Part shown: in pieces, positions 1-8,339 of the stretch
Layout: the number at the start of each line of letters is the position of its first letter
Position numbering within the stretch: position 1 is the first letter of the stretch
Origin: Reticulitermes lucifugus
Lineage: Eukaryota; Arthropoda; Insecta; Blattodea; Rhinotermitidae
NCBI GenBank assembly: GCA_026260175.1
Contig: JAKCWW010005526.1
Coordinates: 5,851-26,053 of the forward strand
Length of the DNA: 20,203 bases
Direction of reading: 5' to 3'
Notes under the pieces: generated by a model
What the model saw: only the letters and a program-made list of their open reading frames with translations
What the model was told of the DNA's origin: nothing
Database searches by the model: none
Translations under genes and position numbers: made by a program

Positions 1-57
1 AAACAATAACTTGCTTAGATAATTAATAAGAACACCTTAAAATAATGTAATAAAGTA

Positions 58-442
58 TTACATATGACTAAGTGTAACAAATTCCCTTCTGAAAACATCC
101 ATATGATTACAAATAGAGTTTGCTGCAGTTACACACCGGCCGGAGGGACAATTTTTATAATATTAGCTAACATGAAACAAAGAAAAGTCTCGGAGGTTCC
201 GAGTAGGAACTCGTAGACCAATAATGTCCAAAGTAGATGGACAGAATTTAGAACCTCATAAAACATTAATGACAAAAATTGCATCAAGTTGATGTCTTCT
301 GTCATGTAAAGTACGTAAATTAAGTACTTGAAGAGCATTAGCATAACTATAACCATTGCTATTTCGGGAGAGGAATCGATTATAACATAAAGCTACAAAC
401 TTCCTTTGAATGCGCTCAAGCTTTTTTGCATCAGTAGAAGTG

Positions 443-444
<2 letters not shown>
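58..444 (-). pseudogene. Jockey/CR1-type non-LTR retrotransposon, C-terminal RT fragment
   Basis: Reading the minus strand from 444 down to 58 gives one continuous frame of 129 codons including the end stop. It has two internal stops, TGA at 256-258 and TAA at 163-165, and a natural stop at 58-60. It begins ITSTDAKKLERIQRKF, then has a Tyr/Leu-rich stretch and DRRHQLDA, then GLRVPTRNLRDFSLF, and ends with CPSGRCVTAAN. This order (KLERIQRKF, then RR..LDA, then LRVPTR..RDFSLF, then CPS.RC..AAN) is the usual C-terminal end, after the RT catalytic core, of Jockey/CR1-like non-LTR elements in insects. The endonuclease and palm domains are absent, so this is a 5'-truncated dead copy. That the frame stays intact across both stops suggests substitution decay without indels. 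The 5' edge coincides with a TAA array. Confidence 0.85.

Positions 445-474
<30 letters not shown>
445..474. repeat. (TAA)10 microsatellite
   Basis: Ten perfect TAA units. On the minus strand they read as ten leucines fused in frame to the retrotransposon fragment at 58-444, so the array marks the exact 5' truncation point of that copy. Confidence 0.95.
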
Positions 475-476
<2 letters not shown>

Positions 477-949
477 CTATATTTCTACACCTGTGCATTA
501 AAGCACGTCAATAAATTAATCAACACACATTTCAGCCTCACATCACATGTTGAATTCATAAGTGGAACTTCAGTAGCTTTGGTACAAGGCACAGCAGCAT
601 CCACAGCCCCCCCACCTTCCACATACATGTTCCGTCTTCTCCTTTCTCCTTCTCTCTGTCTCTCACTGTACACATTTCAATATCCATTTATCAGAGAATT
701 TCTTTAGCGATGTAAATTTCATCCAAGCACTTACAAGTTCTGTTCGCGCATAACCACAGCGATAATCAAGGCACGCCGTAATAATTTCCTGTCAGTTTAG
801 AAAAGCTGACTGCAAGATTTTCTCAGAGGAGGATAGAAAAAGTACAGTAGGTTCAAGAAGTGTGTGTGTGGGAAGATGCATATAATCTGCATAAGAAAAG
901 GCATTGTACCTTCCGATTTGTGTTCACAATAAATGTTTTGTAAATAAGC
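475..949. other. No gene seen; pyrimidine-rich patch
   Basis: The stretch holds short open frames only. A pyrimidine-rich segment at about 605-667 (C runs followed by TTCTCC and CTCTCTGTCTCTC) gives a low-complexity Arg/Glu-rich minus-strand frame that I do not regard as a gene. Confidence 0.5.
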
Positions 950-1279
950 GTGGCTTATAGAAAAATGAGTTTCTCTATAAGTATTATGTTCCAACACTTA
1001 GCCACTAGCTGTGCGGAAAATGTATGGAACAAATTACATACTTACAGAGAGGATTATATATACTGCCTTTTAGATACTGTGCTGACGTATTTAAGCAGCT
1101 GTAAGGGTCAATTGCGCCATATTACTGGCTGTTCTGAGAAGCCCCCAAAGGGCAAACAACCAAGATCGGAACCCTGTGCTGTTCATAGTGGAATTCCGTG
1201 TGACAAGCATGCTACACAACTGCTGGTGCTTGAGAGCTCATTATCATCTGCCACCGTAATTGAAACTGTCGGCCAATAA
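950..1279 (+). CDS. Unrecognised open frame of 109 codons
   Basis: This is the longest open frame in the window, from MAYRKMSFSI to ATVIETVGQ. I do not recognise the family. It has no signal peptide, membrane segment or repeat. The second half (about 1090-1280) is less AT-rich than the flanks and contains a Lys/Pro-rich stretch, SEKPPKGKQPRSEP. The stop codon lies inside an AATAAA hexamer at 1275-1280, which may be chance. An open frame of this length can occur by chance in AT-rich DNA. It could equally be an exon fragment or part of a decayed transposon. Confidence 0.15.
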   Translation: MAYRKMSFSISIMFQHLATSCAENVWNKLHTYREDYIYCLLDTVLTYLSSCKGQLRHITGCSEKPPKGKQPRSEPCAVHSGIPCDKHATQLLVLESSLSSATVIETVGQ

Positions 1280-1395
1280 ACAGTTCCGACTATCGCTTCC
1301 ATTGATGATCGTTATGTGCAGGTCATGGAGGACATAACCTAAACAACCTCCATAGGGCTTGCAGTCCTTAACATGTAGGCACTAATACTACCTAT

Positions 1396-1406
1396 ATATA
1401 ATTAGA
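1396..1406. repeat. Left target-site duplication of SINE A
   Basis: The 11-mer ATATAATTAGA is repeated exactly at 1698-1708, on either side of the SINE. Such a duplication is expected from LINE-machinery insertion. Confidence 0.8.
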
Positions 1407-1697
1407 GTGGGCCTGGATAGCGCAGTCGGTATAGCGAATCGCTACGGAATGGAGGGTCCGGGGATCGAATCCCGATGGAGGCGAGATTTCCCATACCCAT
1501 CCAGACAGGCTCTGGGGCCCACCCAGCCTCCTGTACAATGGGTACCGGGTCTCTTTCTCGGGGGTAAAGCGGTCGGAGCGTGGCGTTGACCACCCACCCC
1601 CATCTAGCGCCGAGGTTAAAGAAAGAGTAGAGTCATACCTCTACTCCCCCTCTGGGCCTTCATGGCCTGTTCTAGGGTGAACTTCACCTTTACCTTC
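1407..1697 (+). mobile_element. tRNA-derived SINE A, full length
   Basis: The tRNA-like head at about 1410-1483 has an A box, TAGCGCAGTCGG (1418-1429), and a B box, GGATCGAATCC (1462-1472), which together form an internal pol III promoter. A GC-rich body follows (GGGGCCCACCCAGCCTCCTG, ATGGGTACC, GGGGTAAAGCGGTCGGAGCG), then a tail (CTCTACTCCCCC, TTCATGGCCTGTTC) ending TTCACCTTTACC. The end signature CTTTACC replaces a poly-A tail, suggesting mobilisation by a LINE that recognises that end. The 11-bp duplications at 1396-1406 and 1698-1708 define both edges. The small open frames on both strands here (60 and 63 codons) are by-products of the GC-rich SINE sequence, not genes. Confidence 0.92.
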
Positions 1698-1708
1698 ATA
1701 TAATTAGA
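1698..1708. repeat. Right target-site duplication of SINE A
   Basis: Exact copy of the 11-mer at 1396-1406, directly after the CTTTACCTTC end of the SINE. Confidence 0.8.
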
Positions 1709-1935
1709 CCACAAGCACCATCTACATAGAAAATATTAAACTGATAAACTAATTCAAATTCACCCTCCACAAACCAAAATTTCGAGTAGATAATGCCGAA
1801 CTGAAAATAAATAAAAAGACAAAGAAAACAAAGAATATTAAATAAAGTAAAGATGAAAGTATAAAGAAATATAATTTTGCCTGTTGTCTTATATTGGTGT
1901 GAAAACTGTTCTATCAAATTAAGGGAGTGACAGTG

Positions 1936-2310
1936 GCTGAGGTCTTTTGAGAATAGGGTACTGATAAAGATATTAGGGACTAAGAGGAAAAGAGGAAGAG
2001 GAAGCTGGAGAAAATTGCTTAATGAGGAGCTTCGTATATTTCATTTCTCACCAAATATTATTACGGTGATAAAATCGAAATAATAAGATAGGAGGATAAT
2101 ATTGCATGTGTGTGGGAGAAGAGAGATGCGTGCATGATTATTATGGGAAAACTGAAGGAAAGGGCTATTTCGTAGACCTAACCATGGATGGAAATATTAT
2201 AATGCATTTTAAGGGAACGGGATGGAATGATCTGAATTGGATTCAACCAGTTCAGAAAAATATAAGTGGAGGGCTCTTTTGAACACGGTCATAAATCATC
2301 GGGTTGTGAA
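1936..2310 (+). pseudogene. Non-LTR RT (endonuclease-RT / RTE-like), broken C-terminal tail
   Basis: From about 1936 the plus strand reads VLIKILGTKRK, then SWRKLLNEELRIFHFSPNII and TVIKSK, followed by two stops (2081-2086). After frame changes the match resumes near 2120 with GREEMRA-like and WGKLKE-like pieces, WIQPVQK near 2239, and KWRALLNTVINHRV at the end. This is the order of the post-RT tail of the insect family usually labelled endonuclease-reverse transcriptase: VLR.IFGPKR, W..LHNEEL...SPNI, IKSR..RW.GHV, GKPEGKR..GRPRRRW, W..L.QDR..WR.LVNTVMNLRV. At least two frameshifts and several stops make it a relic. I am confident of the family, less so of the clade name. Confidence 0.82.
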
Positions 2311-3523
2311 ATATCTTAATTACCTGAGAATCAATTATTTACACAAGATGGACTCTGCCCCTTGAATTTAGTACAAGGTGTCTATGCATACCCATTCTTC
2401 TGATCACATTTTTCTTCACTACCTGTCCTCACCTTACATTTCGGTGTTTGTAAGGACGATATAGCATACTATGAAATTGGTGTATAGTTACAGTTAATCT
2501 TTACCACAATTATAAGATTTGTACCATGTAGTTGAGAGGGAAGACAAAAAATCCTATCTTCAGGCCTTCACAGTTTGGCCTGCTTGTGGTTTGTATCCAA
2601 CAGAACTCAGAGAAATCTTTCAAATATTAAATTTGTTTAGTCTCTCTACGCTACACGAGGCAGCACGTAGAGGGATCAACTTGGCTGAAACATATAGCCA
2701 TAGAAGTAAATATTCACATTTGAGCGAACTGACAAAGCAAATATAATTTTTGTTACCCCTTTAGTAAAACTTTGTTTACATTAAGTGTAGGAACATATTA
2801 GATAATTCAGAGTTACAGGAACAATATTGTCTTGTAAAATAAACCCACACATTTCGGTAGATAAAACACATAATTTGAAAAAGACTCGTATTTCCAAATT
2901 TTGAACATTGTTAGCAGACAGACATGACTCAGTGCCTAGTTTACTTTAGTGCATAACTTTAAAAGAAAGGGCTTTAATTTTTTAAATGTCCCTGAATGCT
3001 TATTTAGCCGGGCAAGTTTATAAAGACTAAGATGTGGAAATTATTATGTTACGCACGCGTTTTTTTTTAAATTAAGTTACTAGATTACCACGAAGTTACC
3101 AGTTTTGTAAATTCAATAAGCAAAAAAGAAATGTCCTAAATATTTTAATCTACATTTTACTAAACCGGTAATTGAGATTTGGTCCACTCTGTATAACATA
3201 CGTTTTAATATTGGACGAGATGACAGGAAGCTCCTTGCTTTCAAACCAACATAAAACACTAAAGAACTGTAAAACTCTTTCACACTGTACACTGAAATTT
3301 ATGGTAATTTGTTAACTACAAAGGATGGTATTTAATCTACTCAAGCCACTCCAACCTGTAGCTACTTGCAGCGCAATCTGATCATGTAATTGCTACCAAG
3401 GTGGAAGCTCATCTACTCTGTTATTACCCTGACCTGAGATTATGTTCGCCCTATTTCCTACCTGTATACAACCCTTCGAAACCAGAGAATTGACATTGTA
3501 ATCTCTGCCCACTAACACTACCT
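2311..3523. other. No gene seen
   Basis: The only open frame of note is 75 codons at 2519-2746 (+), starting MYHVVEREDKKS and containing STLHEAARRGINLAE. I do not recognise it, and nothing around it suggests a promoter or splice sites. The rest is AT-rich DNA with stops in all frames. Confidence 0.4.
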
Positions 3524-3548
3524 TTGTGTGCGTCTAGATGCCTCTCGG

Positions 3549-3564
3549 TCTCTCTCTCTCTCTC
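3549..3564. repeat. (TC)8 microsatellite
   Basis: Eight TC units within a pyrimidine-rich stretch. They underlie the Ser/Leu-rich start of a Cys-rich 60-codon frame at 3524-3706, which I take as low-complexity translation. Confidence 0.85.
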
Positions 3565-3861
3565 AATAAGCTGTTGTGTGCTCTGCGTCTATGTCTCTAT
3601 GTTTGCACGCACTGGTTGCTACGTCGCTGTTTGTTCACACTGTGTCTATGTGGGCGTTAAGGTGGTACACTACGTTCGTGTATGTGACACTGCGCATGGC
3701 GGTTGAGGGCGTTTGAGTGTGAGGCTTGGCATGTCTCTGAAGGCTTCGCCGCTCTACAAATTAAAATTGCGAAATGATGTTTTTTTTGCCGTAAAGGGTC
3801 TTTTTTAAAAGTTTGGCGTTTGTTAGTCTGTCATACCCTGAATTAGCATGTTACGTTCCGA

Positions 3862-3893
3862 CAGTGTTTCTCAAACTGTGTTCTGCGAAACCC
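3862..3893 (+). mobile_element. Possible hAT-like transposon terminus
   Basis: The sequence starts CAGTGTTTCTCAAACT and continues with TTCTGCGAAACCC. CAGTGTTTCTCAAAC/AACC followed by a G/C-rich CGC..AACCC block is a common terminal inverted repeat of hAT elements. A poor inverted counterpart, GGTTTACAAG...GGTTTGAAAC, lies near 4471-4498, which would give an element of roughly 640 bp. I see no 8-bp target duplication, so the right end is unproven. No transposase frame is visible. Confidence 0.4.
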
Positions 3894-4900
3894 TGCGCTT
3901 CCGTGCGATGCGATTAGCGATAATGTGAGATAATTCCGAATATAGTAAAATTTTCGCCTTTCGCGTTCACAAATATCTTGGTAATTTTTTTGGGTGCACT
4001 TATCTGTGTATGGTATGCCAGCTAGTCAGAGACGTCTTGCGAATGATTGTAACTATTTGAAGAGTAAAATTAACTAATTTACATGAATATTCAGATTGTA
4101 CCTCACAAAAAGCAAAGCATGTCCCATTTAGAGACGTCATTAGATTGGGCTTGCATAGGGATAAAACATTACATTTCTATTGAAATTATGAGTCATATAG
4201 AATATGTAAATACAGAGTTTTGACAAAATTTAGAGTTTTATTTTTAATGGTGGCGGTATATATTTCTACCATTAGGCGTTGAAGGTTTAAACAGGGTGCT
4301 GGCAGGAAACAGGAAGAGTGTTATGTTCTTGACTGCTCAACTTGAAACTACACAGACGGGAATGTAGTAAATTTCCGTTCAGTCTTGCAAGTAAATTATT
4401 TTCGCCCAAAATACGTTTACGACATTTGCCTCGACAGACTGAAGAAAATTACGAACATTAACCAAAGTGACAGGTTTACAAGCTGTGGTTTGAAACTTGG
4501 ACCTCTCTAATACCAAGCACTATTCCGCGGCGTTCTGTAGCGTGTTCTTTGGAACGTGATAATAACATTTTAAATTCCCTACATTGTGGAAGAATATCTT
4601 TGCGACTTAAGCGACTATCAGCTTTTCAATATGGAAACTGGTTAACGCAAACTCATTAAAAATTAGAGCATTCATTTCCACTCCTATTGATTTCAGGAAA
4701 TATGACTGTGAATAAATTGACTGTTCATGTTTTGTCAGTATGAATATGCCAATGACAGAACATAAATTCGACAAAGAAAGTTTTCATCCACTCTCAACAA
4801 CCATATCAATATGCAAGTCCAGTTACCACATGAGCTGATAACACATGAGATAGACCGAGATAGCTTCATCATGAAAGATTATCCCTTCAAAATAATTATT
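3894..4900. other. No gene seen; possible interior of a degraded DNA transposon
   Basis: There is no supportable open frame. A small GC-richer patch at about 4522-4557 contains TTCCGCGGCGTTCTG and the inverted pair GTTC/GAAC in GTTCTTTGGAAC. It resembles subterminal hAT sequence but is not decisive. Confidence 0.35.
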
Positions 4901-4909
4901 TATATAAAA
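4901..4909 (+). promoter_or_regulatory. Candidate TATA box
   Basis: TATATAAAA lies 68 bp upstream of the small open frame at 4977. In AT-rich DNA such strings are common. I list it only because an ATG in good context and a GC-richer patch follow. Confidence 0.15.
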
Positions 4910-4976
4910 ATGTGTTATACGAACGTGTACACTTACAGCTCGTACAGAGAATTTTTAACTCCAAATTGAGCACAGC

Positions 4977-5099
4977 ATGGCCGACGGTGTCATCAGTCAC
5001 AATGGAACAATTGTTGTCGTCCGCTCTATGGCGAGCAGTCGCGCCCCAAGAAAACTATTCATAGAAACAATGAGTACTTTACACACAAAATATACTTGA
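4977..5099 (+). CDS. Candidate small ORF of 40 residues
   Basis: ATG in good eukaryotic context (A at -3, G at +4) opens a frame reading MADGVISHNGTIVVVRSMAS and ending HTKYT before TGA. The first 75 bases are CpG-containing and clearly less AT-rich than the flanks. I recognise no family. It may be a first exon, a fragment of a repeat, or chance. Confidence is low. Confidence 0.12.
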   Translation: MADGVISHNGTIVVVRSMASSRAPRKLFIETMSTLHTKYT

Positions 5100-6480
5100 T
5101 GAAATTTAGTAATTTTGATACCAAATTTGAATATTTAACCAGAAATGATTGAAGATGAATCCTTTGTTGTGTTACATCGTTGCAGCTGATGGCGTGTCTC
5201 ACCTGACAGAAGTATCTTCCTCTTCAGAAAGTAACATCCGCTCAGGTTTTCAATGAATTCCCCATCTTTTATGTAACTGGAAAATTTGATTTCTGTGTTT
5301 ACCAGAATGATTTCCACGAAGTCATATTTTGTTTAAGACACTACCTTCCATATGTTTAAGCCTTCCAAGATTTCTCTTCTCTTCAATATTTCAGACTAAA
5401 ATTATGCACATTTTATCTCTTCTATGCGTGTTACATACAACGCCCTTTTCACCCTACTTGACATACAGTTAACTTCCTCAGTAACAGGTGTATCAGCAAT
5501 AAAGCAAAATCAATATGCCTTCTTACGCACTGAAAATATAATTACAAATGACATATTTAGGGACAGCACTTCTCTCACAGGTTAGTGGGTTTTGTTTAAA
5601 GAACTGGAAAGAAACAATTTCACAGAAGACTGACGAAATGTAACGATCCACTTTAAAGTGCTCGCGCAACTGCCCGCATGGGGATATTAATCTAGTTTTA
5701 GCCGTTGCAGCATCAATTGTGTGTCGAGTAAAGGCGATTGGTTACTACGAAGTGCTAACGGTCCAGCAAGAAATCTATCAATTACCGTCACTCAGATCTC
5801 TTGAAACTAAGGCGTAGCTTGTATCTTTAGCCTTTACAGAACACTTTGTCTAAACCATTTTATTGATTTCTAATAAATCCACTTACCACAAGCGTTAAAG
5901 CTGTCCGTATCTATTTTTAACATACCAATTTGTTCAATTCAGTGATTGGTTTGCACGTTTAGATCACTAAAATATATACGCTATTTGTTGGTTTCTACAG
6001 TTGAATCTTGGAGCTTCACAGATGTGTGAATATGTGGCGTAATATAAGAGCTGCATAGTCCCAGCAGTTTATAAGCAGTTGCCTTGCAAATGAATAGAAG
6101 AAATATAAATAAGAATTTGTAATACGTGTAGTATCCTATTTTGTAAGTGATTATATAATTATAATTATAACATTATATAAAACACATTTAATATAATGCA
6201 CGGTCTTTGAGCAACTCATAGTCTTTCGTTTGTTCAAAATATTAACCGTCGTTTGTGCTAACTGAAGTATCACTGTCACTTTCAGAACACACCACTAGAT
6301 CCTGTTCTATTCCAGTAGTATCTAAACCACTCACTTTTTACACTCAATGTAATATTAATCTCTCATACAGTTATTGGTCTCCCTAAATGGATTCCTCCCT
6401 CAGGCTTCCTAATAAAGGATCTATGGTCTTTCCAACATCTACTTCCATCACAGATATAAAGATAATGCCAAAATTTTCTT
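5100..6480. other. No gene seen
   Basis: AT-rich non-coding sequence. It contains the perfect 12-bp palindrome CACTTTAAAGTG at 5649-5660, and a near-palindromic AT tract at 6151-6180 with arms TTATATAAT and ATTATATAA. Neither has a recognisable role. Confidence 0.5.
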
Positions 6481-6686
6481 AATTGCTGCTTCTAGGGTAT
6501 ATATTGTGTAGTTCAGAAAATATAGGCGCCTGTGCTCCTTATCTGCCAGGACGCTATATGCAAGGAGTTATCCCTGCATTCGAAACGTGTTGTAGGAATC
6601 ACGTCTGCGCAACAGCTTACAGTTCCAAGAATTACCTTGCCACCCTCTCAACCCATGTATTTACTTTGCGTAGGTGAATGTGCTAT

Positions 6687-6706
6687 GTGCTTAATTAATT
6701 AAGCAC
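6687..6706. repeat. 20-bp perfect palindrome
   Basis: GTGCTTAATTAATTAAGCAC reads identically on both strands. It sits at the 3' edge of the minus-strand SINE B, so it may be target sequence or an end-of-element feature. Confidence 0.85.
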
Positions 6707-6961
6707 CACGCCAGGAAAGATGTAATCGTGAGCCTTCCCTAACATTTAGCACTCGATGGAAGCATCGATTAGCTGCACGCCCCGAGAGCTTTACCCTCTA
6801 TGAAAGAACCAGTAGTACCCATTGGACAGGAGGCTATATGGGCCTCAGCGCCAATATGGACGCAGTGAACAAGACAACACCCCCATCCGCTGGGTATCGA
6901 ATTCCAATTTTGTGGTCGTACAGCCTGTATTCTAATCATTATACCAACTGAGCTACCCAGC
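6690..6961 (-). mobile_element. tRNA-derived SINE B with tRNA-length head
   Basis: On the minus strand the head occupies 6961 down to 6889, exactly 73 nt. It has a 7-bp acceptor stem that pairs fully (GCTGGGT with ACCCAGC), a strong A box, TAGCTCAGTTGG, and a B-box-like TTCGATACC. The D, anticodon and T stems do not pair well, so it is not a functional tRNA gene. The body that follows (GGCGCTGAGGCCC, AGCCTCCTGTCCAATGGGTAC, GGGTAAAGC, CGGGGCGTG) matches the body of SINE A closely, although the head is different. The tail beyond about 6760 is diverged and the 3' edge is uncertain. Confidence 0.85.
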
Positions 6962-6994
6962 TAACATACTTTGCGTCGTCATTATCATTATAAT

Positions 6995-7036
6995 CAGTAG
7001 AAGCAGCAGCACCAGCAATGGCAGCAGTGGCAACAA
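6995..7036. repeat. Imperfect GCA/CAG-rich repeat
   Basis: Degenerate AGCAGCAGCACCAGCAATGG-like trinucleotide tract next to the 5' end of SINE B. Confidence 0.6.
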
Positions 7037-8100
7037 GGTGTAAGACATTCCAAGCTTGTTCCAGTTCGTGAGTGTTGGTTTCGTGTTTATGTTGCATATA
7101 ATTTCAAATAATGTGCATCAGTAGAGAGTAATACTAGAGACATGAACAGCACAATAACCAAACGATAAGAAGAAGGAGGCTTATAGGATATTTCTAACTG
7201 TTGATTTCTTGTAGGATATTTGCTAAAAAATTCTTTATGAACAGTTGTTTATTTCGATAATAATGGCTACATTTCTCACATAATTCTGTACTAATAAAAT
7301 TCGAGAAATAAGTTAACGTTAAAATCAGAATTTTTTCTTTTTTATTTTTTACTGGCTGATGTCAGAATCTGGATCAGCAAGTATAATCTAATATGGGACA
7401 TTCCATTACAATGCATCGGGATGTCTTCAGTACGACGAAACTGAAATATATTCACAACTCTAAAATCTTTTAGTTTGGTATGATTTATTCTAACCTGACA
7501 TTATCTGAAAATGTGCAATTTGTCATTCAGTATAATGTAGGGGTAAGTAGGTGACAGGTTATACTGTGGCATCTGTCAGTTGCAGTTAGACAGTTATGAT
7601 TGAAAGGCATTAGCAGCTGTCTGTGTGCTATAGTAAGCATATGGTGCTCAATTCCTTAACTACCGAGCACTGTAGTGACAGAGCTGCAACAAACATCCTG
7701 CAGATCAGACTTAAGCCTGGTCAATTCTGCTGTCTTTCTAACCACCATATCGGGGAAATTCGAAATGAAAGACAAAGGACAAAACTTAATGAGTGCCTAC
7801 GTCCAATTATATTAATACTGCAGATGGCCTCAAGGAGTTTTATTAAATTTCGGTAAGTGATCATATCTAAAATTTTGCTCTCTTCAACAGTATGTAGTTT
7901 ACCCATTTAAAAGGCAGCTTGATGGTCACAAGAGCCTTTACGAATAAAGCAAAAAAGAAAATATATTATGCTTCTAGAGAATGTCAAACCCGGAATGTGC
8001 ACTGCTTTGCCAGTGACCACTTAAAATTTTAAATAAAATTGACAGTAATATGTATGTGTATTTGAATTTTTGTGATGATAATAAAAATCACAATTTAGAC
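7037..8100. other. No gene seen
   Basis: Open frames at 7623-7856 (+) and 7721-7906 (-) overlap each other, match nothing I recognise and look like chance frames. Confidence 0.5.
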
Positions 8101-8117
8101 ATGTAAACATGTATTTA
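8101..8117. repeat. Left 17-bp flanking direct repeat
   Basis: ATGTAAACATGTATTTA is repeated exactly at 8323-8339. The pair brackets the 205-bp segment holding the palindrome, as a target-site duplication would. Confidence 0.8.
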
Positions 8118-8322
8118 ATATTGTTTTCACCGTGCATCTCCTATATATAAAAAACCAAGAACCAACTAGATGCACAATCACTATTAAAAACTTTAATAGT
8201 AGTATTACATTAAACCCGACATGTTTCGGTCAGGTACCTGACCGAAACATGTCGGGTTTAATGTAATATTACTATTAAAGTTTTTAATAGTGATTGTGCA
8301 TCTAGTTGGTTCTTGGTTTTTG
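8118..8322. mobile_element. 205-bp insert carrying a 172-bp palindrome
   Basis: The insert consists of a 32-bp leader (8118-8149), the palindrome (8150-8321) and one further base. Exact 17-bp direct repeats flank it. Long target duplications of variable length are typical of target-primed retrotransposition and of Penelope-like elements, not of most cut-and-paste transposons. No coding capacity is present. The element class is unknown. A foldback element or an inverted dimer of a retrotransposon end are the alternatives I consider. Confidence 0.65.
8150..8321. repeat. 172-bp near-perfect palindrome, no spacer
   Basis: The two 86-bp arms meet at GGT|ACC (8233-8238) with no spacer. I checked every position: 85 of 86 pairs match. 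The single mismatch is G8202 against T8269. In a plus-strand transcript this would be a G-U wobble, so the RNA hairpin would be essentially fully paired. The inner arms carry ACATGTTTCGGTCAGGTACC and its complement. The outer arms carry AACCAAGAACCAACTAGATG. Confidence 0.97.
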
Positions 8323-8339
8323 ATGTAAACATGTATTTA
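8323..8339. repeat. Right 17-bp flanking direct repeat
   Basis: Exact copy of ATGTAAACATGTATTTA at 8101-8117, one base after the palindrome ends. Confidence 0.8.

Noticed and set aside
256..498. Open frame with a run of ten leucines that looks like a membrane segment or signal peptide
   Set aside because: The leucines are the translated (TTA)10 array. The rest is the truncated non-LTR RT tail, so it is not a secreted or membrane protein.
1402..1593. Overlapping open frames on both strands in a GC-rich segment
   Set aside because: They lie entirely within SINE A. Phrases such as GIESR/GIRSPD are the usual translation of B-box sequence.
3524..3706. Cysteine-rich 60-residue frame resembling a small secreted peptide
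   Set aside because: It is built on a TC microsatellite and TGTG-rich low-complexity DNA. The cysteine spacing fits no family I know.
6889..6961. Functional tRNA gene
   Set aside because: Length and acceptor stem fit, but the D, anticodon and T arms do not pair, and a SINE body follows directly.
8150..8321. CRISPR array, rho-independent terminator or hammerhead ribozyme
   Set aside because: There is one inverted repeat and no spaced direct repeats. The arms are far too long for a terminator. CTGA and CGAAAC are present but the conserved CUGANGA core and helix layout of a hammerhead are not.
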